A stretch of 64,000 bases of DNA from Kibdelosporangium banguiense. Lineage in GTDB: Bacteria; Actinomycetota; Actinomycetes; Mycobacteriales; Pseudonocardiaceae. The notes under the pieces are model-generated. The model saw only the letters and a list, made by a program, of their open reading frames with translations. It searched no databases and was not told the DNA's origin. Positions 42,000 to 50,213 of this stretch are shown piece after piece. Location: the NCBI RefSeq assembly GCF_017876405.1, contig NZ_JAGINW010000001.1, positions 11,173,203 to 11,237,202 on the forward strand, written 5' to 3'. The position numbers and the translations under genes are program-made. Within the stretch, counting starts at the first letter, position 1. Each line of letters begins with the position of its first letter.

Positions 42000-42886
42000 A
42001 CCCTGTCGAGACGACCGCGCTGAGAAAGCAGTTCGGCGACATCGCCGCGGTCAAGTACCTGAATCTGACTGTGCGCGCCGGCGAGGTCTACGGATTCCTC
42101 GGCCCGAACGGCGCCGGGAAGACCACCACGCTGCGGATGCTGCTCGGCCTGATCCGCCCGACGTCAGGCTCGGTCCGGCTGCTCGGCAAGCCACCGGGCA
42201 GCCTGGACCGGGTCGGCGCGCTGATCGAAGGACCGGCCTTCTATCCGTACCTCTCTGGCCGCAAGAATCTGCTGGTCCTGGCCGACCATGCAGGTGTGGC
42301 GCGCTCCCGGGTGGAGACCGTGCTGGACGTGGTCAGCCTCGCCGGTCGGGCCGCGGACAAGTATTCGACGTACTCGCTCGGCATGAAGCAGCGTCTCGGC
42401 CTGGCCGCGGCCCTGCTCAAGGACCCGCAGCTGCTGATCCTGGACGAGCCCACCAACGGCCTCGACCCAGCGGGGATGGCCGACATGCGCGTCACCATCC
42501 GTGACCTGGCCGCAAGCGGTTGCACAGTCCTGCTGTCCAGCCATCTGCTGGCCGAGGTCGAGCAGATCTGCGACCGGGTCGGCGTGATCACCGACGGCCG
42601 GCTGGTCGCGGAGACGACAGTCGCTGACCTGCGCTCGGGCGGGACGCTAAGGGTTGTTGCGCATCCGGTCGACCAGGCGCGAGACGTCCTGACGGCCATG
42701 ATCGGCGAGGCCCGCGTCCAGGCCAGCGGAACCGTGTTCGACCTGGAGGTCGACCCGGGCCAGTCCGCCAAGATCAACGCCGGGCTCGTCGGCGCCGGGG
42801 TCTCGGTCAGCGAACTGCGCTGGCACGAGCCCGACCTGGAACAGACCTTCCTCGAGCTGACCGGAGGTGCGCGTGATGTTCTCTGA
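41996..42886 (+). CDS. ABC transporter ATP-binding protein (drug-export type)
   Basis: 296 residues. Walker A GFLGPNGAGKTTTLRMLLGL, signature YSLGMKQRLGLAAALLKDP, Walker B LLILDEPTNGLDPAGM and H-loop LLSSHLLAEVEQICDRVGVI, with a C-terminal extension typical of the CcmA/DrrA-like group that works with a separate permease. The operon with a permease and a NarL-type two-component system suggests an antibiotic or envelope-stress detoxification unit. Translationally coupled on both sides. Confidence 0.92.
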   Translation: MNPVETTALRKQFGDIAAVKYLNLTVRAGEVYGFLGPNGAGKTTTLRMLLGLIRPTSGSVRLLGKPPGSLDRVGALIEGPAFYPYLSGRKNLLVLADHAGVARSRVETVLDVVSLAGRAADKYSTYSLGMKQRLGLAAALLKDPQLLILDEPTNGLDPAGMADMRVTIRDLAASGCTVLLSSHLLAEVEQICDRVGVITDGRLVAETTVADLRSGGTLRVVAHPVDQARDVLTAMIGEARVQASGTVFDLEVDPGQSAKINAGLVGAGVSVSELRWHEPDLEQTFLELTGGARDVL

Positions 42887-43694
42887 TCTGAGGGCAGAGC
42901 TGACCAAGCAGGTCAGCCGGCCGGCGATCTGGCTGCTGCTGGTGATCGCCGTCGTGCAGACCCTGACTTTCGCCTACGTGATCCCCTATGCCGGATACAC
43001 CGGCACGGCGTCCGGACCGGTGGAGCGCGGGCTCGCCGCGATGCTGCCGGACCAGTTCGTCACCAGCGCCATCGGCGGGCTCCCGCTGTTCGTCGGCGCG
43101 TTGGCGTTGATCTTCGGCGTGCTCACCGCAGGCAGCGAATACGGCTGGGAGACGTGGAAAACCGTGCTCGCACAACGACCTTCACGGGTTCGCGTGTACA
43201 CGGCCAAGCTCGCCACCGTCGCGATCGGCGTGTTCGTGTTCGTGGTGGCGTTGCTGGCGTTCTGTGCGGGTGCGAGCGTCATCGTGGCCGGTCTGGCAGA
43301 CCAGCCGACGACCTGGCCAGGGTTCACCGAGATCGTCACCGGGCTCGGCGCGGGCTGGCTGGTCACGATGATGTGGGGTGCGCTGGGTCTGCTGCTGGGC
43401 ATCGTGTTCCGGGGCGTCGCACTGCCGATCGGGCTGGGCCTGGTGTGGATGCTGGCGATCCAGAACCTGCTGTCGGCCATCGCGGCACCGCTGCTGGCCT
43501 GGGTGAACACCCTGCAGAAGGGGCTGCCGGGGCCGAACGCGGGCGCACTCGTGGCATCCCTGATCGGGGGCTCCGGCCCGCCGGGTGTCGACGCGATCGT
43601 CGGCGGCGGACAGGCCACCATGGTCATCGCGGCCTACCTGCTGGCATTCTCCCTGCTGGGTGGCTGGCTGCTGCAGCGGCGAGACATCAACTGA
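42876..43694 (+). CDS. ABC transporter permease
   Basis: 272 residues from the ATG at 42876, supported by GGAGG eight bases upstream; GTG codons at 42867 and 42873 are alternatives. Six hydrophobic segments are visible, starting with AIWLLLVIAVVQTLTFAYVI and ending with ATMVIAAYLLAFSLLGGWLL. Typical ABC-2 type membrane partner for the preceding ATPase, overlapping its end. Confidence 0.85.
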   Translation: MFSDLRAELTKQVSRPAIWLLLVIAVVQTLTFAYVIPYAGYTGTASGPVERGLAAMLPDQFVTSAIGGLPLFVGALALIFGVLTAGSEYGWETWKTVLAQRPSRVRVYTAKLATVAIGVFVFVVALLAFCAGASVIVAGLADQPTTWPGFTEIVTGLGAGWLVTMMWGALGLLLGIVFRGVALPIGLGLVWMLAIQNLLSAIAAPLLAWVNTLQKGLPGPNAGALVASLIGGSGPPGVDAIVGGGQATMVIAAYLLAFSLLGGWLLQRRDIN

Positions 43695-43706
43695 GGCTGG
43701 GGAGCG

Positions 43707-44792
43707 ATGAAGGCCATTGACATCGCGTTCGCGCTGCTGGCGACGGTGATCAGCGTCGTCGGCAGCGCGGTCGCGTCCCGGATCACCCATGCCGGCCTCA
43801 CGATCGACGTGCTCGGGCTGGTGCTGGCGGCCGGCGCCGGTATGGCGTTGATCGCACGCAGGCGGTGGCCATTGGTCAGTTTGGGTACGACGACCGCGTT
43901 CACCACGCTGTACCTGACGCTGAACTACCCGTACGGCCCGGTTGTCTTCACGTTCCTCGCCGCCGTGTACGCCGTCGGCCGCTACGAACCGCTGTCGAAG
44001 TCCGTGCCCGTAGCGGTCGTCAGCTGGCTGGTGTTCAGCGTGCACCTGCTGACCAACAAATCCGCATTGCCTGGGCTGTACGGGCTCATCCCGGTCACCG
44101 GGTTCGTGCTCATCCCGCTCGCCCTCGGCGTGATCGTGCGGGCCAATCGGGAAGCGTTCGAGCTCGCTCGGGCCGAGGCCATCCGGGAACGCGTTTCCAA
44201 CGAGCGGCTGCGGGTCGCCCAAGAGGTACACGACGTCGTCGGGCACGGTCTGGCGGCGATCAAGATGCAGGCGGACATCGCCCTGCACCTGCTGACCAAG
44301 AAACCCGAACAGGCCGAGATCGCACTCAAGGCGATCAGCCAGACCTCCACCGAGGCACTCGACGAACTGCGCGCGACGTTGACCGTCGTGCGAGGCCGGG
44401 CACCCGCGCCGGGACTGGGCCTGCTGCCGGACCTGACCGACCGGATGAGCCACGCCGGTGTCGAGGTCAAGCTGAATGTCGTTGGCACACAACGAGATCT
44501 GCCAGCAGCGGTGAACCTTGCCGGGTACCGGGTGGTCCAGGAGTCGCTGACCAATGTCCTGAAACACAGTTCGGTCAAACGGGCGACCGTCCGCGTCGGC
44601 TACGAGCCCGGCTCGGTGCGGATCAAGGTGTCGAACCCGTCGTCCGGGCCGGTGCTGCCCAGTGCGGGCTTCGGAATTCCCGGAATGCGTGAACGGGTGA
44701 CCGCGCTGGGCGGAGAATTCAGCGCGGGGCCGACCGAGGACGGCCTGTTCGAAGTGCGGGCCACGATTCCAACGGACGGGGACAGCCAGTGA
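43707..44792 (+). CDS. Sensor histidine kinase, NarL/DesK type
   Basis: 361 residues. An N-terminal membrane part with about five helices (LLATVISVVGSAVA, VLGLVLAAGAGMALIA, FTFLAAVYAVG, VAVVSWLVFSVHLL, TGFVLIPLALGVIV) precedes the HisKA_3 dimerisation helix with the phospho-acceptor His in RLRVAQEVHDVVGHGLAAIK, then an HATPase domain (VVQESLTNVLKHS and GFGIPGMRERVTALGG). Partner of the downstream response regulator (GTGA overlap). Probably senses the substrate of the adjacent ABC transporter. Confidence 0.92.
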   Translation: MKAIDIAFALLATVISVVGSAVASRITHAGLTIDVLGLVLAAGAGMALIARRRWPLVSLGTTTAFTTLYLTLNYPYGPVVFTFLAAVYAVGRYEPLSKSVPVAVVSWLVFSVHLLTNKSALPGLYGLIPVTGFVLIPLALGVIVRANREAFELARAEAIRERVSNERLRVAQEVHDVVGHGLAAIKMQADIALHLLTKKPEQAEIALKAISQTSTEALDELRATLTVVRGRAPAPGLGLLPDLTDRMSHAGVEVKLNVVGTQRDLPAAVNLAGYRVVQESLTNVLKHSSVKRATVRVGYEPGSVRIKVSNPSSGPVLPSAGFGIPGMRERVTALGGEFSAGPTEDGLFEVRATIPTDGDSQ

Positions 44793-45439
44793 TCAGGGTG
44801 ATGATCGTCGACGACCAGGACCTGATCCGGCTCGGCCTGCGCACCCTGGTGGAGAACGAGGACGGCCTGGACTTCGCCGGTGAGGCCGCCGACGGGCTGG
44901 CAGCGGTGACCGTGGCCCAGCAGACCCGGCCCGACATCGTGCTGATGGACATCCGGATGCCCGGTATCGACGGCCTGGAGGCGACCCGCCGGATCATCGC
45001 CACCCCGGACCTGGACCACACCAGGATCATCGTGCTGACCACGTTCGAGCTCGACGAGTACGTGTTCGACGCGTTGCGGTACGGCGCAAGCGGTTTCCTG
45101 CTCAAGGACACCAAACCGGACGAGCTCATCCAGGCGATCAAGCTCGTCGCCGGTGGCGGTGCGTTGCTTTCGCCCTCGGTCACCCGCCGCGTGATCTCCG
45201 AGTTCGCCTCCGGGCCGTCCCGCGCGGTCAAACCCCACCCCCGGCTGGGCACGCTCACCCAGCGCGAGCTGGAGATCGTCGGCCTGGTCGGCGAGGGCCT
45301 GACCAACGACGAGATCGCCGAACGCCTCGTGGTCAGCCCGGCCACCGCCCGCACCCACGTCAGCCGCGCGATGATCAAGCTGGGCGCCCGCGACCGCGCC
45401 CAGCTCGTCGTCTTCGCCTACCAGTCCGGCCTCACGTAA
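44789..45439 (+). CDS. NarL/LuxR-type response regulator
   Basis: 216 residues. Receiver domain with the acidic pair in VMIVDDQDLIRLGL, phospho-Asp in DIVLMDIRMPGIDGLEATRR, Thr in IVLTTFELDEYVF and Lys in SGFLLKDTKPDEL. A C-terminal LuxR HTH follows: LTQRELEIVGLVGEGLTNDE, IAERLVVSPATARTHVSRAM. Coupled to the kinase gene. Its stop overlaps that of the convergent epoxide hydrolase gene by eight bases. Confidence 0.93.
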   Translation: MIRVMIVDDQDLIRLGLRTLVENEDGLDFAGEAADGLAAVTVAQQTRPDIVLMDIRMPGIDGLEATRRIIATPDLDHTRIIVLTTFELDEYVFDALRYGASGFLLKDTKPDELIQAIKLVAGGGALLSPSVTRRVISEFASGPSRAVKPHPRLGTLTQRELEIVGLVGEGLTNDEIAERLVVSPATARTHVSRAMIKLGARDRAQLVVFAYQSGLT

Positions 45440-46544
45440 GGGATTCGAAGAACTCGCGGATGTCGCCGACGAGAATCTCCGGCTCCTCGAGCGCAGCGAA
45501 GTGGCCGCCGCGGTCGACATCGACCCACCGGACGATGGTGTGCTCGGCCTCGAGATACCGCCGCACGCCGGCGTCGTGGGCGAACACGATCGCCGCTGTG
45601 GGTACTCCCGAGTTGACCTTCTCCGCTCCCCAGCCTGCCTGCGCGTAGCCGACATAGGCCGCCGACCCGGCGGTGCCGGTCAGCCAGTAGATCATCACGT
45701 TGGTCAGCAGCCAGTCCCGGTCAAGGATCTTGTCGGGCGTGACGTGCCTGGGGTGCGTCCATTCGCGGAACTTGTCCATGATCCACGACAGCTGTCCCAC
45801 CGGGGAGTCCAGCAGCCCGTACGCCAGGGTCTGCGGCCGGGTCGACTGGATGGCGATGTAGCCGAACTCCTCACGGTGGAAGGCCTGGATCCGGTTGAGC
45901 CGATCCTGCTCCAGCTCGGTGAGCTCGTCCCACTCCGCGACCGGGAAATCGGGAATCGCCATGGGACCGTTGAGGTGTACGCCGACAACCTGGTCGGGTG
46001 CGACCCGGGCGACCTCCGGGCTGACCGCCGCACCGATGTCGCCGCCCTGCACGCCGTACTTCTCGTAGCCGAGCCTGCGCATGAGTTCCGCCCAGGCGCG
46101 GGCGATCCTGGCCGTGTCCCACCCGGAATCACTTGTGGGGCCGGAGAATCCGAACCCCGGCAAGGACGGGATCACCAGGTGGAAGGTGTCGGTCAGCATC
46201 GGGATGATGCCGAGGAACTCGATGAACGACCCCGGCCAGCCGTGCGTCAGCAGCAACGGAAACGCGTTCTCGTTGGCGGAGCGTACGTGTACGAAGTGGA
46301 TCCGTTGCCCGTCGATCTGAGTGGTGAACTGCGGATATTCGTTGATCTTGGCTTCAGCGTCCCGCCACGAGTACTGCGTGCGCCAGTACTCCGCCAGCTC
46401 CCGCAGCCACACGGTCGGCACGCCGGTGTCCCAGTCGTCGCCGGGCAGCGGGGCCGGCCACAGCGTCCTCGCCAGGCGTTCTTGCAGGTCATCGAGCCTG
46501 TCCTGGGCGATCTCGATACGGAACGGGGTGATCTCTTCGCTCAT
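45432..46544 (-). CDS. Epoxide hydrolase (alpha/beta hydrolase with EHN domain)
   Basis: 370 residues. The N-terminal EHN lid region (ITPFRIEIAQDRLDDLQERL) precedes the alpha/beta hydrolase core: oxyanion HGWPGS, nucleophile Asp in YGVQGGDIGAAVSPEVA, and catalytic His in DVDRGGHFAALEEPE. The length and pattern match soluble juvenile-hormone-type epoxide hydrolases of actinomycetes. It is divergent from the WYL regulator, and the palindrome in between likely links them. Confidence 0.9.
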   Translation of the reverse strand: MSEEITPFRIEIAQDRLDDLQERLARTLWPAPLPGDDWDTGVPTVWLRELAEYWRTQYSWRDAEAKINEYPQFTTQIDGQRIHFVHVRSANENAFPLLLTHGWPGSFIEFLGIIPMLTDTFHLVIPSLPGFGFSGPTSDSGWDTARIARAWAELMRRLGYEKYGVQGGDIGAAVSPEVARVAPDQVVGVHLNGPMAIPDFPVAEWDELTELEQDRLNRIQAFHREEFGYIAIQSTRPQTLAYGLLDSPVGQLSWIMDKFREWTHPRHVTPDKILDRDWLLTNVMIYWLTGTAGSAAYVGYAQAGWGAEKVNSGVPTAAIVFAHDAGVRRYLEAEHTIVRWVDVDRGGHFAALEEPEILVGDIREFFESLT

Positions 46545-46553
46545 GAGGACAAC

Positions 46554-46590
46554 GTTAGGACCCGGTTAGGACAGTTTCGGTCCTAACCGG
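46554..46590. promoter_or_regulatory. Operator palindrome CCGGTTAGGAC-N7-GTCCTAACCGG
   Basis: Perfect 11-bp arms at 46562-46572 and 46580-46590, plus an extra half-site GTTAGGAC at 46554-46561. It fills the 62-base gap between the divergent epoxide hydrolase and WYL-regulator genes and almost certainly is the binding site of the WYL protein, repressing both genes. Confidence 0.75.
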
Positions 46591-46606
46591 ATGACAGACT
46601 TCGGAA

Positions 46607-47554
46607 ATGACTTCGGCGAGGTTGCTACGACTGCTGTCCCTGCTGCAGACCACCCGCGACTGGACCGGCGCTGACCTGGCCGAACGCCTCGAAGTGGACA
46701 TCCGCACGGTCCGCAGGGACATCGAGAGACTCCGCAATCTCGGCTATCCGGTGATCGCGACCCCCGGGCTCGCCGGATACCGGCTGGGCGCGGGCGCCAA
46801 GTTGCCGCCGTTGCTGCTCGACGACGAGGAAGCCATCGCGGTCGCGGTGGGCCTGCGGACCGCCGCCACCGGCACGATCGCCGGTATCGAGGAGAGTTCG
46901 CTGCGTGCGCTGGCCAAGCTCGAACAGGTCCTGCCGTCCCGGTTGCGGCACAGGGTCAGCATGCTGAATTCGGTCACCGTGACGCTGCCGTCCCGCGGCC
47001 CGGTGGTGGATCCTGATGTCCTGACCGCGATGGCGGCTGCCTGCCGTGACCACATGCGCCTGCGATTCGACTACGTCTCCCATGACGGCAGCGAATCGCT
47101 GCGCACGACCGAGCCACATCGACTGGTACACACCGGAAAGCGCTGGTACCTGGTCGGCTGGGACATCGATCGCGCGGACTGGCGCACCTTCCGGGTCGAC
47201 AGAGTCCGGCCGCGCATTCCGACCGGCCCGCGCTTCACCCCGCGTGATGCCCCGGATGCCGCAGAGCACCTGTCCCGTGGCGTGTCCACGTCCGTTTACC
47301 GCTACCAGGCGAAGATCACGCTACAGGTTCCCGCCGAGGTCGCGGCAGAGCGCGTGTCGCCGACTGTCGGTGTGATCGAGGCTGTCGATGAGCGCAGTTG
47401 CCTGCTGCACACGGGATCGAACTCCCTGGACGAGATCGTCGTCTACGTCGGGCTGTTCGATTTCCCTTTCACCGTGCACGAACCGCCGGAACTCATCACT
47501 CGGGTACGCGAGCTCGCGGCCCGTCTTTCCCAGGCTACACAACAAGAGTCGTGA
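46607..47554 (+). CDS. WYL-domain transcriptional regulator (DeoR-type HTH)
   Basis: 315 residues. N-terminal HTH: RLLRLLSLLQTTRDWTGADL, AERLEVDIRTVRRDIERLRN; WYL domain from about residue 140 (MRLRFDYVSHDGSESLRTTE, PHRLVHTGKRWYLVGWDIDR, WRTFRVDRV) and a C-terminal WCX extension. Members sense small ligands and regulate adjacent genes. The epoxide hydrolase across the palindrome is the likely target. Its end overlaps the convergent MocR gene by 20 bases. Confidence 0.92.
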   Translation: MTSARLLRLLSLLQTTRDWTGADLAERLEVDIRTVRRDIERLRNLGYPVIATPGLAGYRLGAGAKLPPLLLDDEEAIAVAVGLRTAATGTIAGIEESSLRALAKLEQVLPSRLRHRVSMLNSVTVTLPSRGPVVDPDVLTAMAAACRDHMRLRFDYVSHDGSESLRTTEPHRLVHTGKRWYLVGWDIDRADWRTFRVDRVRPRIPTGPRFTPRDAPDAAEHLSRGVSTSVYRYQAKITLQVPAEVAAERVSPTVGVIEAVDERSCLLHTGSNSLDEIVVYVGLFDFPFTVHEPPELITRVRELAARLSQATQQES

Positions 47555-48965
47555 GCGCGGCCGAATCCCCGCTGGGCACGTACTCACGCCAAGCGGCAGC
47601 CAGATTGCGGACGGCCACGCTGAGGATGTCCGCGGTGCCGAGGAACGGGATTCTGAGATAGTCCTTGCTGCCGCCCGAAGCGTCGAGCGAACCGCCGGGA
47701 AGCACCGCGACATCGTGGCGTAAAGCCAGCTGCGCGAAGGAAATCGCGTCACCATAAGGAAGCCTGATCCACAGGCACTGGCCGCCGGCGGCGGGCGCGA
47801 ACTGCCATTCGGGCAGGTGTTCGGTGAGCTCGGCGCACAGCCGGTCGTGCTGGATCCTGAGGTCGGCGACTCGCTGGCGTCGCAGCGTCTCCAGGTTGGC
47901 GACGAGTTCGGCGGCGGCGAGCTGAGCGAGGAAGTTGCTGCCGAGGTCGTGCACGGCCTTGAGCCGGGCCAGCTGGTTGATCACGGATTCCGGGCCGCGG
48001 ACCCAGCCGACCCGCAGCCCGCCCCAGACGACCTTGCTCAACGAGCCGACGGTCACCGCAGGCCCGTACGCGGCGACAGGAGCCGGGATCTCACCGGCGA
48101 ATCCAAGGTCCGCGAGCACTTCGTCCTCGATCAGCCGGACGCCGAGTTCCGCGGCCGCCGTGGCGAGCCGTCTTCTGGCCAAAGTGGACATCACGGTGCC
48201 GGTCGGGTTGTGGTACGACGCAATCACGTACAGGACCTCGGGCCGTTCGGTGCGCATGGTCCGGATCATCGCCTCGACGTCGCCGTGCGGCACGGTCCGG
48301 AAAACCGCCGAGGACTCGCGGAACGCCTCCAGCGCGCCGGGGTAGGTAGGCCTCTCGACGACGACCTTGTCCCCCGGCGCGACGAGAAGCTTTGCCAGCA
48401 AGGCCAATCCCTGTTGCGCCCCGGTGGTGACGAGGATCTGGCCGGGAGCCGTGGGCAGGCCACGTTCGCTGAACCGCTGTGCGAGGGCTTCGCGCAGGGC
48501 GGGATGGCCCGCCGGGTGGTAGCCGATGTCGTCGACGACCTCGACGGACAAGGCGTTCCGGTAGGCCTCGCTCACCGCGGGCGGGATCACTGTCGGCGCG
48601 GCGCACGTGAGCTGGATGATCCGGTCAAGCGGGTCGAGAAGGTGCACGAACAGCGGGTTCGCGGTGTCGACCGGGCGTCCTTGGTCGGGCCGCAGCGCGG
48701 CGGGTGCGACCCGTGTGCCGCTGCCCTGCCTGCGGACGATCTTCCCGTCCTGGGTGAGCAGGTCGTACGCGGACACGACCGTGGTCCGGCCGACCGCCAA
48801 CGCGTTCGCGAGCGTGCGGTCCGGCGGCAGCAGCGTGCCAGGGGCGAGTTCGCCGTCGTCGATCAACTGCCTGATCCGGCCGGCCAGCAGCAGGTAGAGC
48901 GGGCCGCGCCCGGCTGACCAGCGGCCGAGCAGCGTGACCAGATCAGTCACCGGTGGAGTCGACAC
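47535..48965 (-). CDS. MocR/GabR-type regulator (GntR HTH fused to aminotransferase-like domain)
   Basis: 476 residues from the GTG at 48965 (TTG 48968 is an alternative). The winged HTH GELAPGTLLPPDRTLANALAV followed by GRTTVVSAYDLL is joined to a fold-type-I PLP domain with the cofactor Lys in TVGSLSKVVWGGLRVGW, Asn in IASYHNPTGTVMS and Arg in DYLRIPFLGT. These regulators respond to amines or PLP. The divergent gene at 49026 encodes a PLP-dependent enzyme and is the likely target. Confidence 0.92.
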   Translation of the reverse strand: MSTPPVTDLVTLLGRWSAGRGPLYLLLAGRIRQLIDDGELAPGTLLPPDRTLANALAVGRTTVVSAYDLLTQDGKIVRRQGSGTRVAPAALRPDQGRPVDTANPLFVHLLDPLDRIIQLTCAAPTVIPPAVSEAYRNALSVEVVDDIGYHPAGHPALREALAQRFSERGLPTAPGQILVTTGAQQGLALLAKLLVAPGDKVVVERPTYPGALEAFRESSAVFRTVPHGDVEAMIRTMRTERPEVLYVIASYHNPTGTVMSTLARRRLATAAAELGVRLIEDEVLADLGFAGEIPAPVAAYGPAVTVGSLSKVVWGGLRVGWVRGPESVINQLARLKAVHDLGSNFLAQLAAAELVANLETLRRQRVADLRIQHDRLCAELTEHLPEWQFAPAAGGQCLWIRLPYGDAISFAQLALRHDVAVLPGGSLDASGGSKDYLRIPFLGTADILSVAVRNLAAAWREYVPSGDSAALTTLVV

Positions 48966-48969
48966 CAAA

Positions 48970-49006
48970 CCAATTGTGCCAGATTGGCTCTGGGATAGGG
49001 CCAATT
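48970..49006. promoter_or_regulatory. MocR operator candidate (CCAAT repeats)
   Basis: CCAAT (48970-48974), its inverse ATTGG (48983-48987) and a further CCAATT (49001-49006) lie within the 60-base divergent gap. MocR proteins are known to bind paired direct and inverted half-sites of this kind. Confidence 0.5.
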
Positions 49007-49025
49007 CGGGATCAAGACTCTGTCC

Positions 49026-50213
49026 ATGACCTACCACCGCGAAACACGTGCTGCCCGGCTGACTGCTCCAGGCCCAGGTAGGCCCCTGGCTGTGCCGCTC
49101 TACCAGACCGCCAACTTCGTCTTCGACGGCCCGGACGAGGTCGCCGAGGCGATGTCCGGGCCCGGTTCGTTCAGCTACACCGGGCACAGCAACCCCACCA
49201 GCCGTGCCCTCGAAGACGCCATGGCCGACCTCGAAGGCGGAACGAAGGCGCTGGTCACGGCCTCGGGAACGGGCGCGGTCAACTCGGTGCTGCAGGCCGT
49301 CCTGCGGCAGGGCGACCACGTGATCGCCCAGCGGGAGCTCTACGGCGGCACGTTCTCGATCCTGAAGAACATGACCGACCGCTGGGGCCTCGAAGTCACC
49401 TACATCACCGGCGCCGACCCGGCCGAGGTGACCGAAGCCCTGCGGCCGACGACGAAGCTGCTCTACCTGGAGACCATCGCCAACCCGACCGGGCACGTTC
49501 CCGACATCCCTGCACTCGCGGCGCAAGCCAAGCGCAACGGCGTGATCACGGCTGTCGACAACACCTTCGCGACCCCGCTGCTCTGCCGGCCGATCGAGCA
49601 CGGCGCCGACGTCGTGCTGCACTCGGCGACCAAATACCTCGGCGGGCACCACGATGTCGTCGGCGGGATCGCGGTTTTCGCCGACGAAAGCCTTTATCAG
49701 GAGACCTGGCGGCACTCGGTGCGACTCGGGGTGACCGCCGACCCGTTCGCGGCCTGGCTCATCCTGCGCGGCCTGAAAACCCTGCCACTGCGCGTCGCCC
49801 GGCAGTGCGAGAGCGCTTTGCTGCTCGCCGAACGGATGTCGGAACACCCCGCTGTGTCCACTGTGTACCACCCCGGCCTACCCACGCATCCCAGTCACAG
49901 CCGGGCAAAACGACTGCTGGGTGGCTTCGGCGGCACCTTCGCCGCCGAAACCACCGACGCACGGGCGTTCATGCGTGCCCTGAAGCTGATCCTGAACGCG
50001 CCGTCACTGGGCGGCACGGAGTCGATCGTGATGCACCCGGCCACCACGTCACACCGTGACATGGACGCCGAAGCGTTGCGGCAGGCCGGGGTCAGCCCGA
50101 ACATGGTCCGCATCGCACTGGGCGTCGAGCATCCGGCCGACCTCTGGGCGGACGTCGAACAGGCGCTGGACAAGCTCAGCAACGTCAGTCCAGCGCTGAC
50201 ATCACGTGCTTGA
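49026..50213 (+). CDS. PLP-dependent trans-sulfuration enzyme (cystathionine gamma-synthase/lyase or methionine gamma-lyase type)
   Basis: 395 residues. The Cys/Met metabolism family pattern is complete: YTGHSNPTSRALEDAMADLE, ASGTGAVNSVLQAVLRQGD, YGGTFSILKN, LYLETIANPTGHVPDI, the PLP-Lys in VLHSATKYLGGHHDVVGG, and the C-terminal LGGTESIVMHPATTSH and SPNMVRIALGVEH. Which member of the family it is cannot be set from sequence. Probably controlled by the divergent MocR protein. Its end overlaps the convergent aldehyde dehydrogenase by 29 bases. Confidence 0.88.
   Translation: MTYHRETRAARLTAPGPGRPLAVPLYQTANFVFDGPDEVAEAMSGPGSFSYTGHSNPTSRALEDAMADLEGGTKALVTASGTGAVNSVLQAVLRQGDHVIAQRELYGGTFSILKNMTDRWGLEVTYITGADPAEVTEALRPTTKLLYLETIANPTGHVPDIPALAAQAKRNGVITAVDNTFATPLLCRPIEHGADVVLHSATKYLGGHHDVVGGIAVFADESLYQETWRHSVRLGVTADPFAAWLILRGLKTLPLRVARQCESALLLAERMSEHPAVSTVYHPGLPTHPSHSRAKRLLGGFGGTFAAETTDARAFMRALKLILNAPSLGGTESIVMHPATTSHRDMDAEALRQAGVSPNMVRIALGVEHPADLWADVEQALDKLSNVSPALTSRA

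Noticed and set aside
47535-49871. 778-codon frame that would extend the MocR regulator
   Set aside because: The extra N-terminal part is antisense to the trans-sulfuration enzyme gene, and the HTH domain begins right after the GTG at 48965.
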